Shown: positions 20,066 to 32,475 of the stretch, one piece after another | Layout of the letters: every line of letters starts with the position of its first letter | Position numbering within the stretch: the first letter of the stretch is position 1 | Source of the DNA: Przewalskia tangutica | Taxonomy: Eukaryota > Streptophyta > Magnoliopsida > Solanales > Solanaceae | Direction: 5' to 3' | Assembly (NCBI GenBank): GCA_029844215.1 | Contig: CM056740.1 | Coordinates: 29,059,873-29,123,872, forward strand | DNA: 64,000 nucleotides | Made by a program: the position numbers and the translations under genes | The notes under the pieces: generated by a model | Told to the model about the DNA's origin: nothing | The model's input: the letters and a program-made list of their open reading frames with translations, nothing else | The model's database searches: none

Positions 20066-23061
20066 TGTCACGACCCGACCGGGCTGATGGTGCCCTACAC
20101 AGGCACCGCGCGGTATACATCAGAGAATAGCAACAGAACATACACAACATACAAAAAAACTTAGACAGTAACCAACAGCGGGCTGGCGATAAGGCCACCT
20201 TCCGTAAAATATACTCAATCGAGAAATAGAAACGGTACATTTTTCTTTTCTTTTCACCAATCCTGATGTGACTACTGCACCTCTAAGAATAACAACTCGC
20301 GGATGGGGCCGCCATACCACGAATGTACAACAACCGACAATACCGAGGATAAGCCTCCGAAATGAAGGAGCTTCTCAGCGGTGAGCAGTGATCCTAAGAG
20401 CGAGGATCAAGCACATGTACTTACTGCGGCATGAACGCGGCCCGAAGGAGGTCGATGCAACATGTACCAAATATGTGGCCAGAAATCTGTAATGAAATCA
20501 TAAGTCTAAAATAAAGCGGAGACATGTATGATTACTCAATTAACGATTAATCGTGCCTTACTAACAATGAGTAAATAGGAGTATACTTACAATATAAAGT
20601 AGGAGGCTCACGATCAAAGCGGGACCACCCGCCCGCGATGTCATTAAGCAATCCTATTCACGGGACTATTTCACGCGTAGATCGCGTGGACCGCGTGAGG
20701 TATTCTCGCATAGGGTCACTACCGCGTGGGACTATTTCACCGCGTAAGCCCATAAGGACTCGCATGAGGTATTCCTCGCATCATGGGTAGCAAATCCACG
20801 GAAGCGGTGGTATAACGTCTTGGGGTTTACCGCCATTTATACTCTTACCACAGGCGGTGGTATAACGTCTTGGGGTTTACCCTCATTTATACTCTTACCC
20901 TAGCTCAACCGGCCATCATACATAGCATAAGCCCTACCGCTTATCATACAATAAATAAGCAAGTTAAGAAATCCACAACTTCTTATTAGCCTTATTCATA
21001 TACATTCTCATTTTAGTTTACTTAAGGCACTAACATGTCATTATAAAATCGAATTTAACCCAAAGTACTACGTACTTCTATTCTTTTAAAAATGACTCTT
21101 TTTCATATATAACTTCCAAGATACTAATAACCGTAGTATCAAGTCATAACTACTTTTCAAGACAAGTCACGATACCTTTTAGAAATACATTTAGGCTTCT
21201 AAATCAAGTGACTTCTTTCCTTTAAAACCTTAGGCAATTGATGCCTTAAATCAAATTGCCTTTCAATAAATCAAGCCATTTATCTTTCCATAAAGCCAAT
21301 ATAACCAACTCCCCATAAAGTCGTTATATTCACTTTATGCATTAGTCAAGTACAATTTCTATCCAAGGGACTTATACGTTTAAAAGCGAAACAAGTATCG
21401 CATACTTTAAAACTCTTCAAGTCCCTTAACATACTTAAATTACTTAGAGTAAACCACTCTTTAAACTTTCCATAAAAACAAGTATCAAAATACTTTCAAC
21501 ATACTTAAAGTCTCTTAACTTTGAAAACCAAGATATCCTTAACATTTAAACAAGTGAGTTAATTCCCTAACTCAATCAACTTGGACATTCCTAAAATAAG
21601 CCAAGGATGTCAAATGGACTAGATTGTCAAAATCTTGTACGTCTACCGTACTATATACGTGAAACTAGTCATGCTCAAAAGATAGGAAAAGTTCCACATA
21701 CCTCTTCGGGTCAAACCACTTGTCAAGTACAAATTCCCGCCCGTAGTATGTCAACCTATAATATTCACAATACGTCCATTAAGGCCTTACTTCAAACGTA
21801 GAATATTATAAGTGTTAAGTCTCTAAATTCTACGGAAAATCGGACAGCACCTCCTTTGTTTTTACTAACTTTGCCACCTTTTCCAAGGTCGAAATACAAT
21901 AACCAAACAGCCCCAATTGGCTCACAACAATATAGAAGGTAATCCAATGCCAATGAATAACCAAACAGCCCCAATTGGCTCACAATAATATAGAAGGTAA
22001 TCCAATGCAAATGAATAACCAAATGTTCCAATTGGCTCACAATAATATAACAATACCAATTCTTATTCAATTTCCATTTCAATCCAAATGGTTTAGTATA
22101 ACATGATATCAAGCCGCAATCGATTACAACTACTACAATTCTCAAGTAGGTAAACATGCGACGATTCTAAATTAACGACCAAAATTGCATTTCAATTTCA
22201 AAAGGCTAATCATGTCATTTTTGGTTCTAGGCTTCTACAATCCATGTCACTTATCAAACTTCATAACACAAATCACATGATCACTTCTAACTTATAATAA
22301 CGTGGAAACTTCAATTACAAAAGTAAAACGTAGGTTATACCTCAATTAGCCCAATTATGATCCAAGATCACAAGTCGCTCCTTAGCAACTTTAGCTCCTC
22401 CTTTCGACGTTCCAATCCACTCCAAGCAACCCTTAGAAGCTTAAGAATAACTCATCTTCAAGTTCCAACTTCAAAGTTGAATAACCCTTTAGGTTTTCGC
22501 CTTGCGACTAATACGAAAACGCCTCTTTTCCGAAATCTTTCTTTTGAGAAAACCTTACAATACTCTTAGGAACCTTGGTTTAAAGTGGGGGAATTATTGG
22601 ACAAGAATTGAAAATTTTCCTCTTGGAAACTTGTGCAATCCGTGAGCTTCCATAGGGTGCAAGACAAGATTTCAATTTTTCTCTAAGTGTATGGAATGAC
22701 AAAGTCTTGCTACTAGTAAGCTTATATAACAAAATGGAAGGTCTAGATTAGTACATATGGATGGCTCGGATGTGTTTCACATGGATCTTGCCCAAGTGGC
22801 CCTTGGACTTTTAGTCAACAATGTCAAGCTAAGTCATTTGCAAGACTTGTCTTCCTAACAATGGTCAAATGACCCTTTTGTCCTTGTTAAATTTCGTCCA
22901 AGACAACATAAGGGGTGACACGTGTCGCCCTCCCATTCGTCACAATATTTCGTTTTCCGACAAATCCAAAATTCCGATAAATTTTACTCGTCTCAAACCT
23001 TAACATTTGAGTTCTTACGTACGTTCTTAAAAACATATCCTGGAATTTCCGGGGTGTAACA
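20066..23061 (-). repeat. 3' LTR of element D
   Basis: TGTCACGACCCGACC to ...TTTCCGGGGTGTAACA. It includes GACACGTGTC at 22917-22926 and a TATATAA-like box near 22725. From about 20980 to the end it is nearly identical to 27755-29846; the first 900 bases differ more, mostly in CAG/CTG-containing stretches. No gene is inside. The minus-strand 121-residue frame at 21792-22157 lies in repeated LTR sequence. Confidence 0.93.
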
Positions 23062-23097
23062 TTCTTCCCCCCTTAGAAACATTCGTCCCCGAATGTT
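23062..23097 (-). other. Polypurine tract and hairpin, element D
   Basis: Minus-strand AAGGGGGGAAGAA abuts the LTR. The hairpin AACATTCG / CGAATGTT spans 23078-23097, as in A. Confidence 0.85.
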
Positions 23098-24160
23098 CTT
23101 TCGGGAGTCCAACTTAAAGATAGCGACATAGTCTCCTTACAACCCCTACATACCAATAATGCCACAGGTGGCCACATACTAAAATGCCAACCTGAACCCC
23201 ATGTGTCAACGTCGGTTATCTGCATAAAGCTTCTGCTGACTCTAAGCTTACAAATAATCTTTCCCGGATAAGCTTCGCCTTATCCATGCACTGAATCAAG
23301 TCCGACCAAATAATCAACCTCGCCATGCCAACCCACCAATCGCGATCTACACTTTCTTACATACAAGGCCTCATACAGGGTCATCCGAATACTGGAAGGG
23401 TATCTGTTATTGTACTCAACACAACAAGAGACAATTAACCCTCCCGGCTATTTCTGAAATCAAGAACACAGGCCCGCATCCTATCCTCAGGTGCCTGGAT
23501 AGTACGCCTTGCCTGTCGGTCTGAGGGTGTAATGCAACACTGAGACTCACCTGTGTCCCTAATCCTCCCGAAAAACCTCCGGAAGTTATCCAGTAATCGA
23601 GCTCATCTGCCGGTCATCATAAACGTAGGAACCGTGCGATCTCACAATCTCTCGGCTATACAAAGAAGCATAATCCTCGGTAGAGTAAGGGTCCCAATCT
23701 GAAAGAACACGACTGGTTTCGCCAGCCTAATTACCATGACCCCCAGGGAGTCGCACTTCCTCCGAGTACGATACCACCCTGTAACAAGATCTATATTAAT
23801 TACCTCTCATATCTAGGTTGGGATTTCAATCGCTCGTAATAGCCCACTGGCTTCGTGCTCAACCATGACTGCTACTATCTCGGACACTAAGCGGTAACTC
23901 CGCTATGTCCCTTTTTGGTCATCTTACCCATACATACTGAGGTCACGACACGACTTAGTCGGCCCCAAACAATTAGGGCAATAAGCCGTGTGCCTCCCTA
24001 AAACCTGGCGACTAGTCTGCGGCCGGTACACGCAATCTATCCTCATCTCACAACACCCCATCCGGTGCTACTCAACGGGCTCTTCTCTCCTGAGAGTCGT
24101 ATCTCGATATCAGATCATAATCGATCCTCATCGTCGCCTCTTTACTTCCTCAACGATGGA
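23098..24160 (-). pseudogene. Element D integrase relic lacking the chromodomain
   Basis: On the minus strand, degraded integrase core can be followed by alignment to F and A (SAGAAGCTTTATGCAGATAACCGACG-type end near 23210-23240, matching the QKSYADNRR motif of A). Immediately afterwards the sequence jumps to the tail GTGGCATTATTGG near the stop. About 500-600 bases encoding the GPY/F module and chromodomain are absent. F has the identical join at about 60940, so it is a family trait. Confidence 0.75.
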
Positions 24161-24715
24161 AGACTCGCAACCTCTGGATCTGAACTTCATTAACCTTGAA
24201 ACCAATAATCGAACCCCAGGCTCGGTGGCGAAGAATCTTACGGACTACATCCATCATTTGGTCGCCATCCGCGCGGACTACCCAGTCCATCACAAAGAGT
24301 ATATGTAACTGTCTTGGCTTTCCCCGGATGGTATAGGATATCAATATCACAATCCTTGAGTAACTCTAACCACCATCGGTGTCGCAAATTCTACTGCCTC
24401 AGTCTGCAGATATACCGAAGGCTTTTGTGGTCTGCACAAGTATCCACATGAAGTCTGTATATACGTCATGCCCCCAAATCTTCAAGGCATGATTTAACTG
24501 CCGCCAACTCTAAATCGTGAGTGGCGCAATTTCCTTTCCCGCTTCCCTAACTACCGGGAAAACATAGGTTCTAACCTTATCGGGTTGCGTCAGCACACAA
24601 CCTAGCCCAACACCCAACGTGTTATCATCAAAACCTAACCCTCTAGTCTTTCAGGAGGAGTTAGAACTGTAGTCGTGGTCAACTTGTCTTCCAATAACTG
24701 AAAGTCTTTCTCATT
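24161..24715 (-). pseudogene. Element D RNase H relic
   Basis: Minus-strand DHKSLRYI-like, NLRHRWWLELLKDCDIDILY and HPGKAKTV can be read at about 24440-24310, and the LELAAV region near 24510, matching RNase H of A. Many frame changes and stops are present. The homology ends near 24715, inside what should be the region just before the RT connection. Confidence 0.7.
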
Positions 24716-25485
24716 CCTGCGAAATATTCGGGTATCCTTAATCTCACTTATGGTTCCTGTTTCCCTTTTTGTTGCAACCAAACTTGGTCACTAAACTTAG
24801 ACTTAATTCCTTTGCTTGCCTCATGGCTAAGACTTACTGTCAATCACAATTTAGGGGGGGAGGTTTCCTTGATCCCGTCAAGTAGTAACCCGGTTTTCCT
24901 TTCCCAGTTTGTAGAGCCTATAACTAGGTGTTACCACATTTTCTCGAAATGTTCTTACTTCTCATTATTTACTAATGGTCTTTACACTAGTCTGGGGTAA
25001 ACATATCTCGTGCAACCTATTTTTAACCATAGTCGTATTCTCCTTTACTATTCTGGTCCTATCCTGCGTCTAACAACATGGGTACATGCAACCCCATAAT
25101 ACGCAAACTGTCCTTTTTCGTGGGGAAGAGAACTTATCTCCCTATCTTGAACTTTCCTTGGAGTCACAACCCTACTCACTGGGTCCTCTTGCGGTCCAGT
25201 AATTAGCTAATCATCACGCCCCGCCTTTAAGTTCGTGTAGATTTTCCAACCTACCAAAGATGCCCTCAGCTTTCCGCCGGCAGCACTCGTACTTATTTTT
25301 ATTCTTGCCTTGTACATTTTCCTGAAATTATCCGGAAGGTCGTGGCCCTGACCGCCACAAACTAACTCAAGTACCTCCAAGGGCACTTAAAATAACTTCC
25401 TCCAAATTCAATTATTACATACTTCCTGCGTCAATTTACCCCAAGTAAACAAGTCACACAGACTTAAAAAGAAAACAATGTCAAA
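24716..25485. other. Noncoding filler in D where RT should lie
   Basis: No RT motif is readable in either strand. The stretch is shared with F (62500-63590), for example GCGAAATATTCGGGTATCCT, TTTACTAATGGTCTTTACAC and TTTCCTGAAATTATCCGGAA. F has two additional blocks of roughly 165 and 230 bases that D lacks. The origin is unknown; it may be captured or extremely decayed sequence. Confidence 0.65.
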
Positions 25486-25830
25486 GAAGGAAGGATAATT
25501 CACTGGTTACCACCACTTCTCTTCCTTTCCACTCGATAACCGGCTTACCGGGAAACTGGTACCGAATCAATCTCTCTTATGTAGTCCACGTTGGCATAAC
25601 AAGATGCCAACTAGCCCAAACTCATAATTAACTCAATGTTCGTCATAACTACTGTGGAGTCCAACGACTTTATCGTTACCGTCAATTATTATCTAACCGC
25701 TCGGCTACCCAACACTCACGGGTGTAGTCACCGAAAGGTCCTCATGGATTCAGGTTCCATTTCCTTATTCTTGGTTGCTCTCTTTCTTACTGGTCGTACT
25801 CTTCCCGTACTCCCAAACTTATTCTAGCGT
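25486..25830 (-). pseudogene. Element D protease relic
   Basis: The minus strand matches the A0 protease: the region encoding LASCYANVD (25630-25585), then RFPVSRSSGKERSGG-like sequence from the VIEWEGNTVS zone, and the segment before the catalytic loop (GAATCCATGAGGAC, 25740-25753). The catalytic loop itself is not recognisable. Confidence 0.6.
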
Positions 25831-26640
25831 ACGTACATAGCCTTCATACTGTTTCGGGCCTCAAATCTCTGGAGTTACTAAATTAAACAATACAAGGCCC
25901 ATTCCGGCTCTCACAACCTGGTTCCGGTGGAACACGTCCACGAACCCGTAAAATGACTAACTATACTTGGGCCTTGCACCCTCGTGACCCTGTCACATAG
26001 CGGGACTACTACTAACTGATCCCATTTCCTTTCAAGTTATGGGCGACCTAAATAGATCCCAACCCAGGCTCGTCGTGCTTAACTCTTTTCCTAGGTGCAT
26101 GTCTTAACTTTTTACTGCGAGAAGGCCTTATATACCTAAGGTCTCGGTGGTTATCAACATTTTAGGCTCGCAATTTCCATGCTCCAAGCCTATCTTATCA
26201 CCTCGTAATGTACAAGAACTTCTCGTAATATCATAATCGTGTTGTCTTGACCACAACAACCATACTTTCTTCGTCCGGATCTCGCCCGTACAATTCCCTT
26301 AAGCATACCACGTAGCTTAAGTTGCTAACATAGTCTTCCACTTAGTCTCTTAATTAACTTCTTAAGGGTCCATTACCTTTTCCGATAACTCATCATTTCC
26401 TAATTATCTCAAATTAGCACGTAAAACCTTGATGAGAATTCATTAAACTGTTTCATACCTTCCGGTATTTATTTAGTCCCTTCCAAATCACGGTAATCTA
26501 AATCATTCTAGGCAACACGCGTCGACCTCATACATAAATTCGCATAGTTGTATGTCACAATACCAACTACAACCATTACCAACCTGGATACGCAATCCAC
26601 GTAATCCTTCCTGGGTCACTGCTGCCTTTCTCGTAGCTGC
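25831..26640. other. Degenerate D interior, expected gag position, no readable gag
   Basis: Gag should lie here by position, but I cannot read a capsid motif or a zinc knuckle in any frame. Short frames (for example 65 codons at 26552) have no recognisable content. Confidence 0.5.
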
Positions 26641-26842
26641 AAACAATCATAACTTGTTAGGGAGAGACGACCCTAACCATACAGCTCTATCGCACGATCT
26701 TAGAGTGAGAAGAATGGAAACCAATCCTAAATGTCCTGCAGCCTCCTGATTATAGATGTGGTGCACAACACACCGATAATCAAGACTCTACTAGACACGG
26801 TCTGTAGACACTTTCCGAGGACTAACTGCTCTGATACCACTT
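26641..26842 (-). other. Element D leader with primer-binding site at 26827-26839
   Basis: The primer site is intact (TGGTATCAGAGCA on the minus strand), three bases from the LTR. The leader is nearly identical to that of A (13925-14083), although the coding interior is not. Confidence 0.87.
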
Positions 26843-29800
26843 TGTCACGACCCGACCCCGGGCCCGCGACTGGTGCCCTACCTGGGCACCCCTGTCAGGT
26901 ATACATCAGAGAATAGCAGCGGAACATACACAACATACAAAAAAACTTAGACAGTAACCAACAAAGCTGGCGATAAGGCCACCTTCCGTAAAATATACTC
27001 AATCCAGAAATAGAACAGTACATTTTTCTTTTCTTTACAGCCCAATCCACAATGTGACTACAGACCTCTAAGAATAACAACTCTGGCGGGACAGGGCCCC
27101 GCCATACCCCTGAATGTACAACAACCGACAATACCAGGGATAAGCCTCCGAAATGAAGGAGCTTCTCAACAGCTGAACAGTGATCCTAAGAGCGAGGATC
27201 GGCACGTACTTTACTGCGGCGTGAACGCGGCCCAGGAGGTCGATCTGACATGTACCAAATATGTGGCCCGAAATCGTAATGAAATCATAAGTCTAAAATA
27301 AAGCGGAGACATGTATGATTACTCAATTAACGATAATCGTGCCTTACTAACAATGAGTAAATAGAGTATACTTACAATATAAAGTAGGAGGCTCACGATC
27401 AAAGCGGGACCACCCGCGCGATGTCATTAAGCAATCCTATTCCGGGACTATTTCACCCGCATAGATCGCGTGGACCGCGTGAGGTATTCCTCGCATAGTG
27501 TACCCGCCGCGTGGGACTATTTCACCGCGTAAGCCCATAAGGACTCGCGTGAGGTATTCCTCGCATCATGGGTAGCAAATCCACTAAAGCAGTGGTATAA
27601 CGTCTTGGGGTTTACCGCCATTTATACTCTTACCACAGGCGGTGGTATAACGCCTTGGGGTTTACCCTCATTTATACTCTTACCCTAGCTCAACCGCCAT
27701 CATACATAACATAAGCCCTACTGGCTTATCATACAATAAATAAGCAAGTTAAGACATCCCCCTAACTTCTTATTAGCCTTATTCATATACCTTCTCATTT
27801 TAGTTTACTTAAGGCCCTAACATGTCATTATAAAATCCGGGAATTTAACCCAAAGTCCTACGTCTTCTATTCTTTTAAAAATGACTCTTTTCATATATAA
27901 CTTCCAAGATACTAATAACCGTAGTATCAAGTCATAACTACTTTTCAAGACAAGTCACGATACCTTTTAGAAATACATTTAGGCTTCTAAATCAAGTGAC
28001 TTCTTTCCTTTAAAACCTTAGGCAATTGATGCCTTAAATCAAATTGCCTTTCAATAGATCAAGCCATTTATCTTTCCATAAAGCCAATATAACCAACTCC
28101 CCATAAAGTCGTTATATTCACTTTATGCATTAGTCAAGTACAATTTCCTATCCAAGGGACTTATACGTTTAAAACGAAACAAGTATCGCATACTTTAAAA
28201 CTCTTCAAGTCCCTTAACATACTTAAATTACTTAGAGTAAACCACTCTTTAAACTTTCCATAAAAACAAGTATCAAAATACTTTCAACATACTTATAGTC
28301 TCTTAACTTTGAAAACCAAGATATCCTTAACATTTAAACAAGTGAGTTAATTCCCTAACTCAATCAACTTGGACATTCCTAAAATAAGCCAAGGATGTCA
28401 AATGGACTAGATTGTCAAAATCTTGTACGTCTACCGTACTATATACGTGAAACTAGTCATGCTCAAAAGATAGGAAAAGTTCCACATACCTCTTCGGGTC
28501 AAACCACTTGTCAAGTACAAATTCCCGCTCGTAGTATGTCAACCTATAATATTCACAATACGTCCATTAAGGCCTTACTTCAAACGTAGAATATTATAAG
28601 TGTTAAGTCTCTAAATTCTACGGAAAATCGGACAGCACCTCCTTTGTTTTTACTAACTTTGCCACCTTTTCCAAGGTCGAAATACAATAACCAAACAGCC
28701 CCAATTGGCTCACAACAATATAGAAGTTAATCCAATGCCAATGAATAACCAAACACCCCGATTGGCTCACAATAATATAGAAGGTAATCCGATGCAAATG
28801 AATAACCAAAATGTTGATTGGCTCACAATAATATAACAATACCAATTCTTATTCAATTTCCATTTCAATCCAAATGGTTTAGTATAACATGATATCAAGC
28901 GTAATCGATTACAACTACTACAATTCTCAAGTAGGTAAACATGCGGCGATTCTAAATTAACGACCAAAATTGCATTTCAATTTCAAAAGGCTAATCATGT
29001 CATTTTTGGTTCTAGGCTTCTACAATCCATGTCACTTATCAAACTTCATAACACAAATCACATGATCACTTCTAACTTATAATAACGTGGAAACTTCAAT
29101 TACAAAAGTAAAACGTAGGTTATACCTCAATTAGCCCAATTATGATCCAAGATCACAATTCGCTCCTTAGCAACTTTAGCTCCTCCTTTCGACGTTCCAA
29201 TCCACTCCAAGCAACCCCGAAGCTTAAGAATAACTCATCTTCAAGTTCCAACTTCAAAGTTGAATAACCCTTTAGGTTTTCGCCTTGCGACTAATACGAA
29301 AACGCCTCTTTTCCGAAATCTTTCTTTTGAGAAAACCTTACAATACTCTTAGGAACCTTGGTTTAAAGTGGGGGAATTATTGGACAAGAATTGAAAATTT
29401 TCCTCTTGGAAACTTGTCAAAACCGTGAGCTTCCATAGTGAGCAAGACAAGATTTCAATTTTTTTTCTAAGTGTAGGGAATGACAAAGTCTTGCTACTAG
29501 TAAGCTTATATAACAAAATGGAAGGTCTAGATTAGTACATATGGATGGCTCGGATGTGTTTCACATGGATCTTGCCCAAGTGGCCCTTGGACTTTTAGTC
29601 AACAATGTCAAGCTAAGTCATTTGCAAGACTTGTCTTCCTAACAATGGTCAAATGACCCTTTTGTCCTTGTTAAATTTCGTCCAAGACAACATAAGGGGG
29701 TGACACGTGTCGCCCTCCCATTCGTCACAATATTTCGTTTTCCGACAAATCCAAAATTCCGATAAATTTTACTCGTCTCAAACCTTAACATTTGAGTTCT

Positions 29801-29846
29801 TACGTACGTTCTTAAAAACATATCCTGGAATTTCCGGGGTGTAACA
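26843..29846 (-). repeat. 5' LTR of element D
   Basis: TGTCACGACCCGACCCCGGG to ...TTTCCGGGGTGTAACA, followed by ATTAA. It contains GACACGTGTC at 29702-29711 and a TATATAA-type box about 190 bp away near 29508. Partner 20066-23061. Variant examples: AGCAGTGG here against AGCGGTGG, CTACTGGCTTATC against CTACCGCTTATC, and AACAGTAC against AACGGTAC. Confidence 0.93.
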
Positions 29847-29869
29847 ATTAACTACTCTGATACCACTTT
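29847..29869 (-). other. A0 primer-binding site, cut off by element D
   Basis: The right TSD copy ATTAA (29847-29851) is followed by the A0 primer site (TGGTATCAGAGTA on the minus strand, 29853-29865; one change from the consensus). Element D therefore landed one base away from the primer-binding site. Confidence 0.9.
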
Positions 29870-32475
29870 TGTCACGACCCGATCCGGGGCCCGTGACTGG
29901 TGCCTTACCCGGGCACCCAAGTAGTCATACATCAGAGTAATCAGCGGAATATAAAAAAACAAGACATGAAATCAATGTAAAAGAGACACAGTTTATCCAA
30001 GAAAAGATTGCCTTTCGGCATGTATATATACATCATGAGTGAACAGTTACATCCCAACTTTACAACAGGACTACAGACCTCTAAGGAAGTAAACAACTAT
30101 GGCGGGACAGGGCCCCGCCATACCCTGAATGTACAAAATATCTACAACACAAGGAGAGCCGTACCAAAAGTCGAGCCTCCGGAGAAATGGGGCTCCCGAC
30201 ACCAGAGTAAGGATCCTAAGAACGAGGATCTACCACCTGCTTTCCCTTACCTGCGGCATGAACGCAGCCCCCCAAAGGAGGTCAGTACAACAGGTACCAA
30301 GTATGTGAAACTGTAAAGTACTTTAAATGAAATCATATCATTTTAAAACCAATTTTACAAATATGTACGAAACAACCAATGTAACCGCACATAGTGCCAC
30401 AACATAACCAAAAGAAAAATAGATATAACATAACTGGTCTTTTCTAGGCCGCTGATGATCGAAGCAAGGTCAATCGCCCATAGTATCATTATGCGTGCCT
30501 AATCCTGGAACTCCCGCAGTCCGCATAGGTCCCGCAGATCCGCATGAGGTATTCCTCACATCGGGGGCAGCTAACCCGCGGCATCCTTCTGGACCCCCGA
30601 AGTCCGCATAGTCCTGTGGACCGCATAGGCCATATAGACCCGCATCGGCGTAACACACCCGGAGTGATCAATCCGAACTCCGCACTCCGCATAGGTCACA
30701 CAGACCCGCATGAGGTATTCCTCGCATCGAGGGTAGCAAGTCCTCGGCATAATAACAAGTCAGGGGGGTATGTGATATAATAGCAGTACAACGGGCTTAT
30801 CGTTTAACAACGTAAGCACAACAAGAATAACCCCCTTACACAAACATTACACGACACTAACACACGTAGCATCATAATATGTCTACTTATCAAACCATCT
30901 TACTACACTTTCCAGAAATCAATACAAGGCGTTCATAAACAAATAAGTAAACCGTTCCTTTTATCTTTCTTAAGTCGTTATACCTAACTTCCCATAAAGC
31001 TAGTATAACTCTTAAGCTTTTTGTTTAAAAACCAAGTATTACTCTTCTTTCAAAAATGATTCATAATTCTTTTGAAATACTTCAAGACTCTTATTATTTA
31101 AAACTCAAGTCAAAAGACATCAAAGTAAAACCAAGTTTAGTTAACACATGTACGTCTACCGTACTATATATATTTCAAAAGTATCATACTCAAGAGTATA
31201 GGAAGGATCACATACCTCCTCGATGAAATCCACCTGCCAAGTCGAATATGTCGCGTGCAGAGTATCAACCTATAATAGTCAAATACGTCTATCAACGTCT
31301 AGACTACTCTGTAGAATATTCTAAGCAGAGGGTTCTCTATTCTACGGAAAATTGGGCAGCACTTCCCTACCCGTCAAACTACTCAAGTCTACTGTAAATA
31401 CAGTCCTACGTAAGTACAGTTCAATTCTCTTCTTTAATATCCTTCTATATCTTATACTCAATTCTAAACTATTATTATATGTAATCTCCAATTACAATAG
31501 AAGGACAAGATATTTACCTCGGTAAGCCCAAAATTATCCAAGTTTAAATGTCGATCCTGAACAACGTTTAGCTCCTAATTTGAACGCTCCGATAGCTCCA
31601 AGAAACCCTTAGAAGTTTCCAAACAACTTCTACTTAATACTTCAACCAACTATGAAGATTTTCCTTAGGGTTTCGTTTTGTGACTAAAGGATATAAAGTA
31701 GTATTTCCGGGCTTTTAGTATAGAGGTAACTTTGGAATATAATAAGGGATTTAGGCTAAGGTATTTTGGAATAGTAACTATACTTGAAGACAATTTCTCT
31801 ACCAAGGGGGGGGGGGGGGCTTTCGGACGAAACAACTAGGAAAGGGGGGAGGGGTATTTCGACGGGAGCTAGGGAAAAGGGGGGAGGGAGTTGGGACGAG
31901 AACTACAACAAGGGAGAGGGAGTTTTTGGAGACTTGGAAATTGTTTTTGTGGATGAAGAAGTCTTGCACTTGAGGGGGGTATTTATAGAACCTTCAATGG
32001 CCAAGATTAAAACAAATGGAGGGTGTAGATTAAGTAGCTTGTGTGAGTGGAGTCTTCCACCAAGTGTCCACCACAATATTGGGACATATGTCCACCACAA
32101 CATTGGAACATATGTCCACCACAACAAAGAGCCATGTGGCCATCCACTTGCCCCTCCAAAACCGTCCACTACCTACCCCCACTATCCCAAAAAAATATCT
32201 TGCAAGACTTGACTATTTGACTTGTCCACTAGCCCACCATTTTCGTCCAACCAATGCCACATAAGGGTGACACATGTCGCCCTCCTATTGGTCCAAAATA
32301 TTTCGTCTCTCGGAAAAATCCGTAATCGGTTAAAATATTAAAAACGTAAAATTTCCTTCACAAGGTTCGGAATCTTTTCCGTTGAAAGTTCTCAATTTCA
32401 TTCTTAACCTAATTAGGGCTTATACAATTGTACGTACGTCCTCACATACATACTCTGGAAATACGGGGTATAACA
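29870..32475 (-). repeat. 5' LTR of element A0
   Basis: TGTCACGACCCGATCCGGGG to ...GAAATACGGGGTATAACA, 2.6 kb. It holds a TATTTATA block near 31979, a G14 run at 31806-31819 and a palindrome variant GACACATGTC at 32268-32277. The first block after the LTR end matches A and D. The 142-residue plus frame at 31784-32212 is low-complexity LTR. Its partner at the left end of A0 is missing. Confidence 0.9.

Larger units (their letters stand above)
20066..29846 (-). mobile_element. Element D: non-autonomous chromovirus derivative inserted beside the A0 primer site
   Basis: LTRs 20066-23061 and 26843-29846 flank a 3.8-kb interior. The TSD is ATTAA (20061-20065 and 29847-29851). The interior keeps the leader, primer site and degenerate pieces of protease, RNase H and integrase, but has no recognisable RT palm or chromodomain. 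F at 57724 is a sister copy with the same deletions, so the defects predate insertion and movement in trans is likely. Confidence 0.92.
4316..32475 (-). mobile_element. Element A0: old Tekay-like chromovirus, split by nested elements A and D
   Basis: Reading right to left: 5' LTR 29870-32475, primer site 29853-29865, [D], leader and gag 20065-18454, protease and RT 18538-16931, [A], RNase H, integrase and chromodomain 6247-4360. Removing A (TSD GTGGG) restores the RNase H motif RNYPT-HDLELA across the gap. Removing D (TSD ATTAA) rejoins leader to primer site. The left LTR, polypurine tract and half of the adjacent hairpin are missing, so A0 is truncated. Frameshifts separate most domains, although each domain is well conserved. 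Confidence 0.88.

Noticed and set aside
31784..32212. 142-codon plus-strand frame
   Set aside because: Lies in the A0 LTR, begins across a G14 run, Gly/Lys-rich low complexity, no domain; antisense to the LTR promoter.
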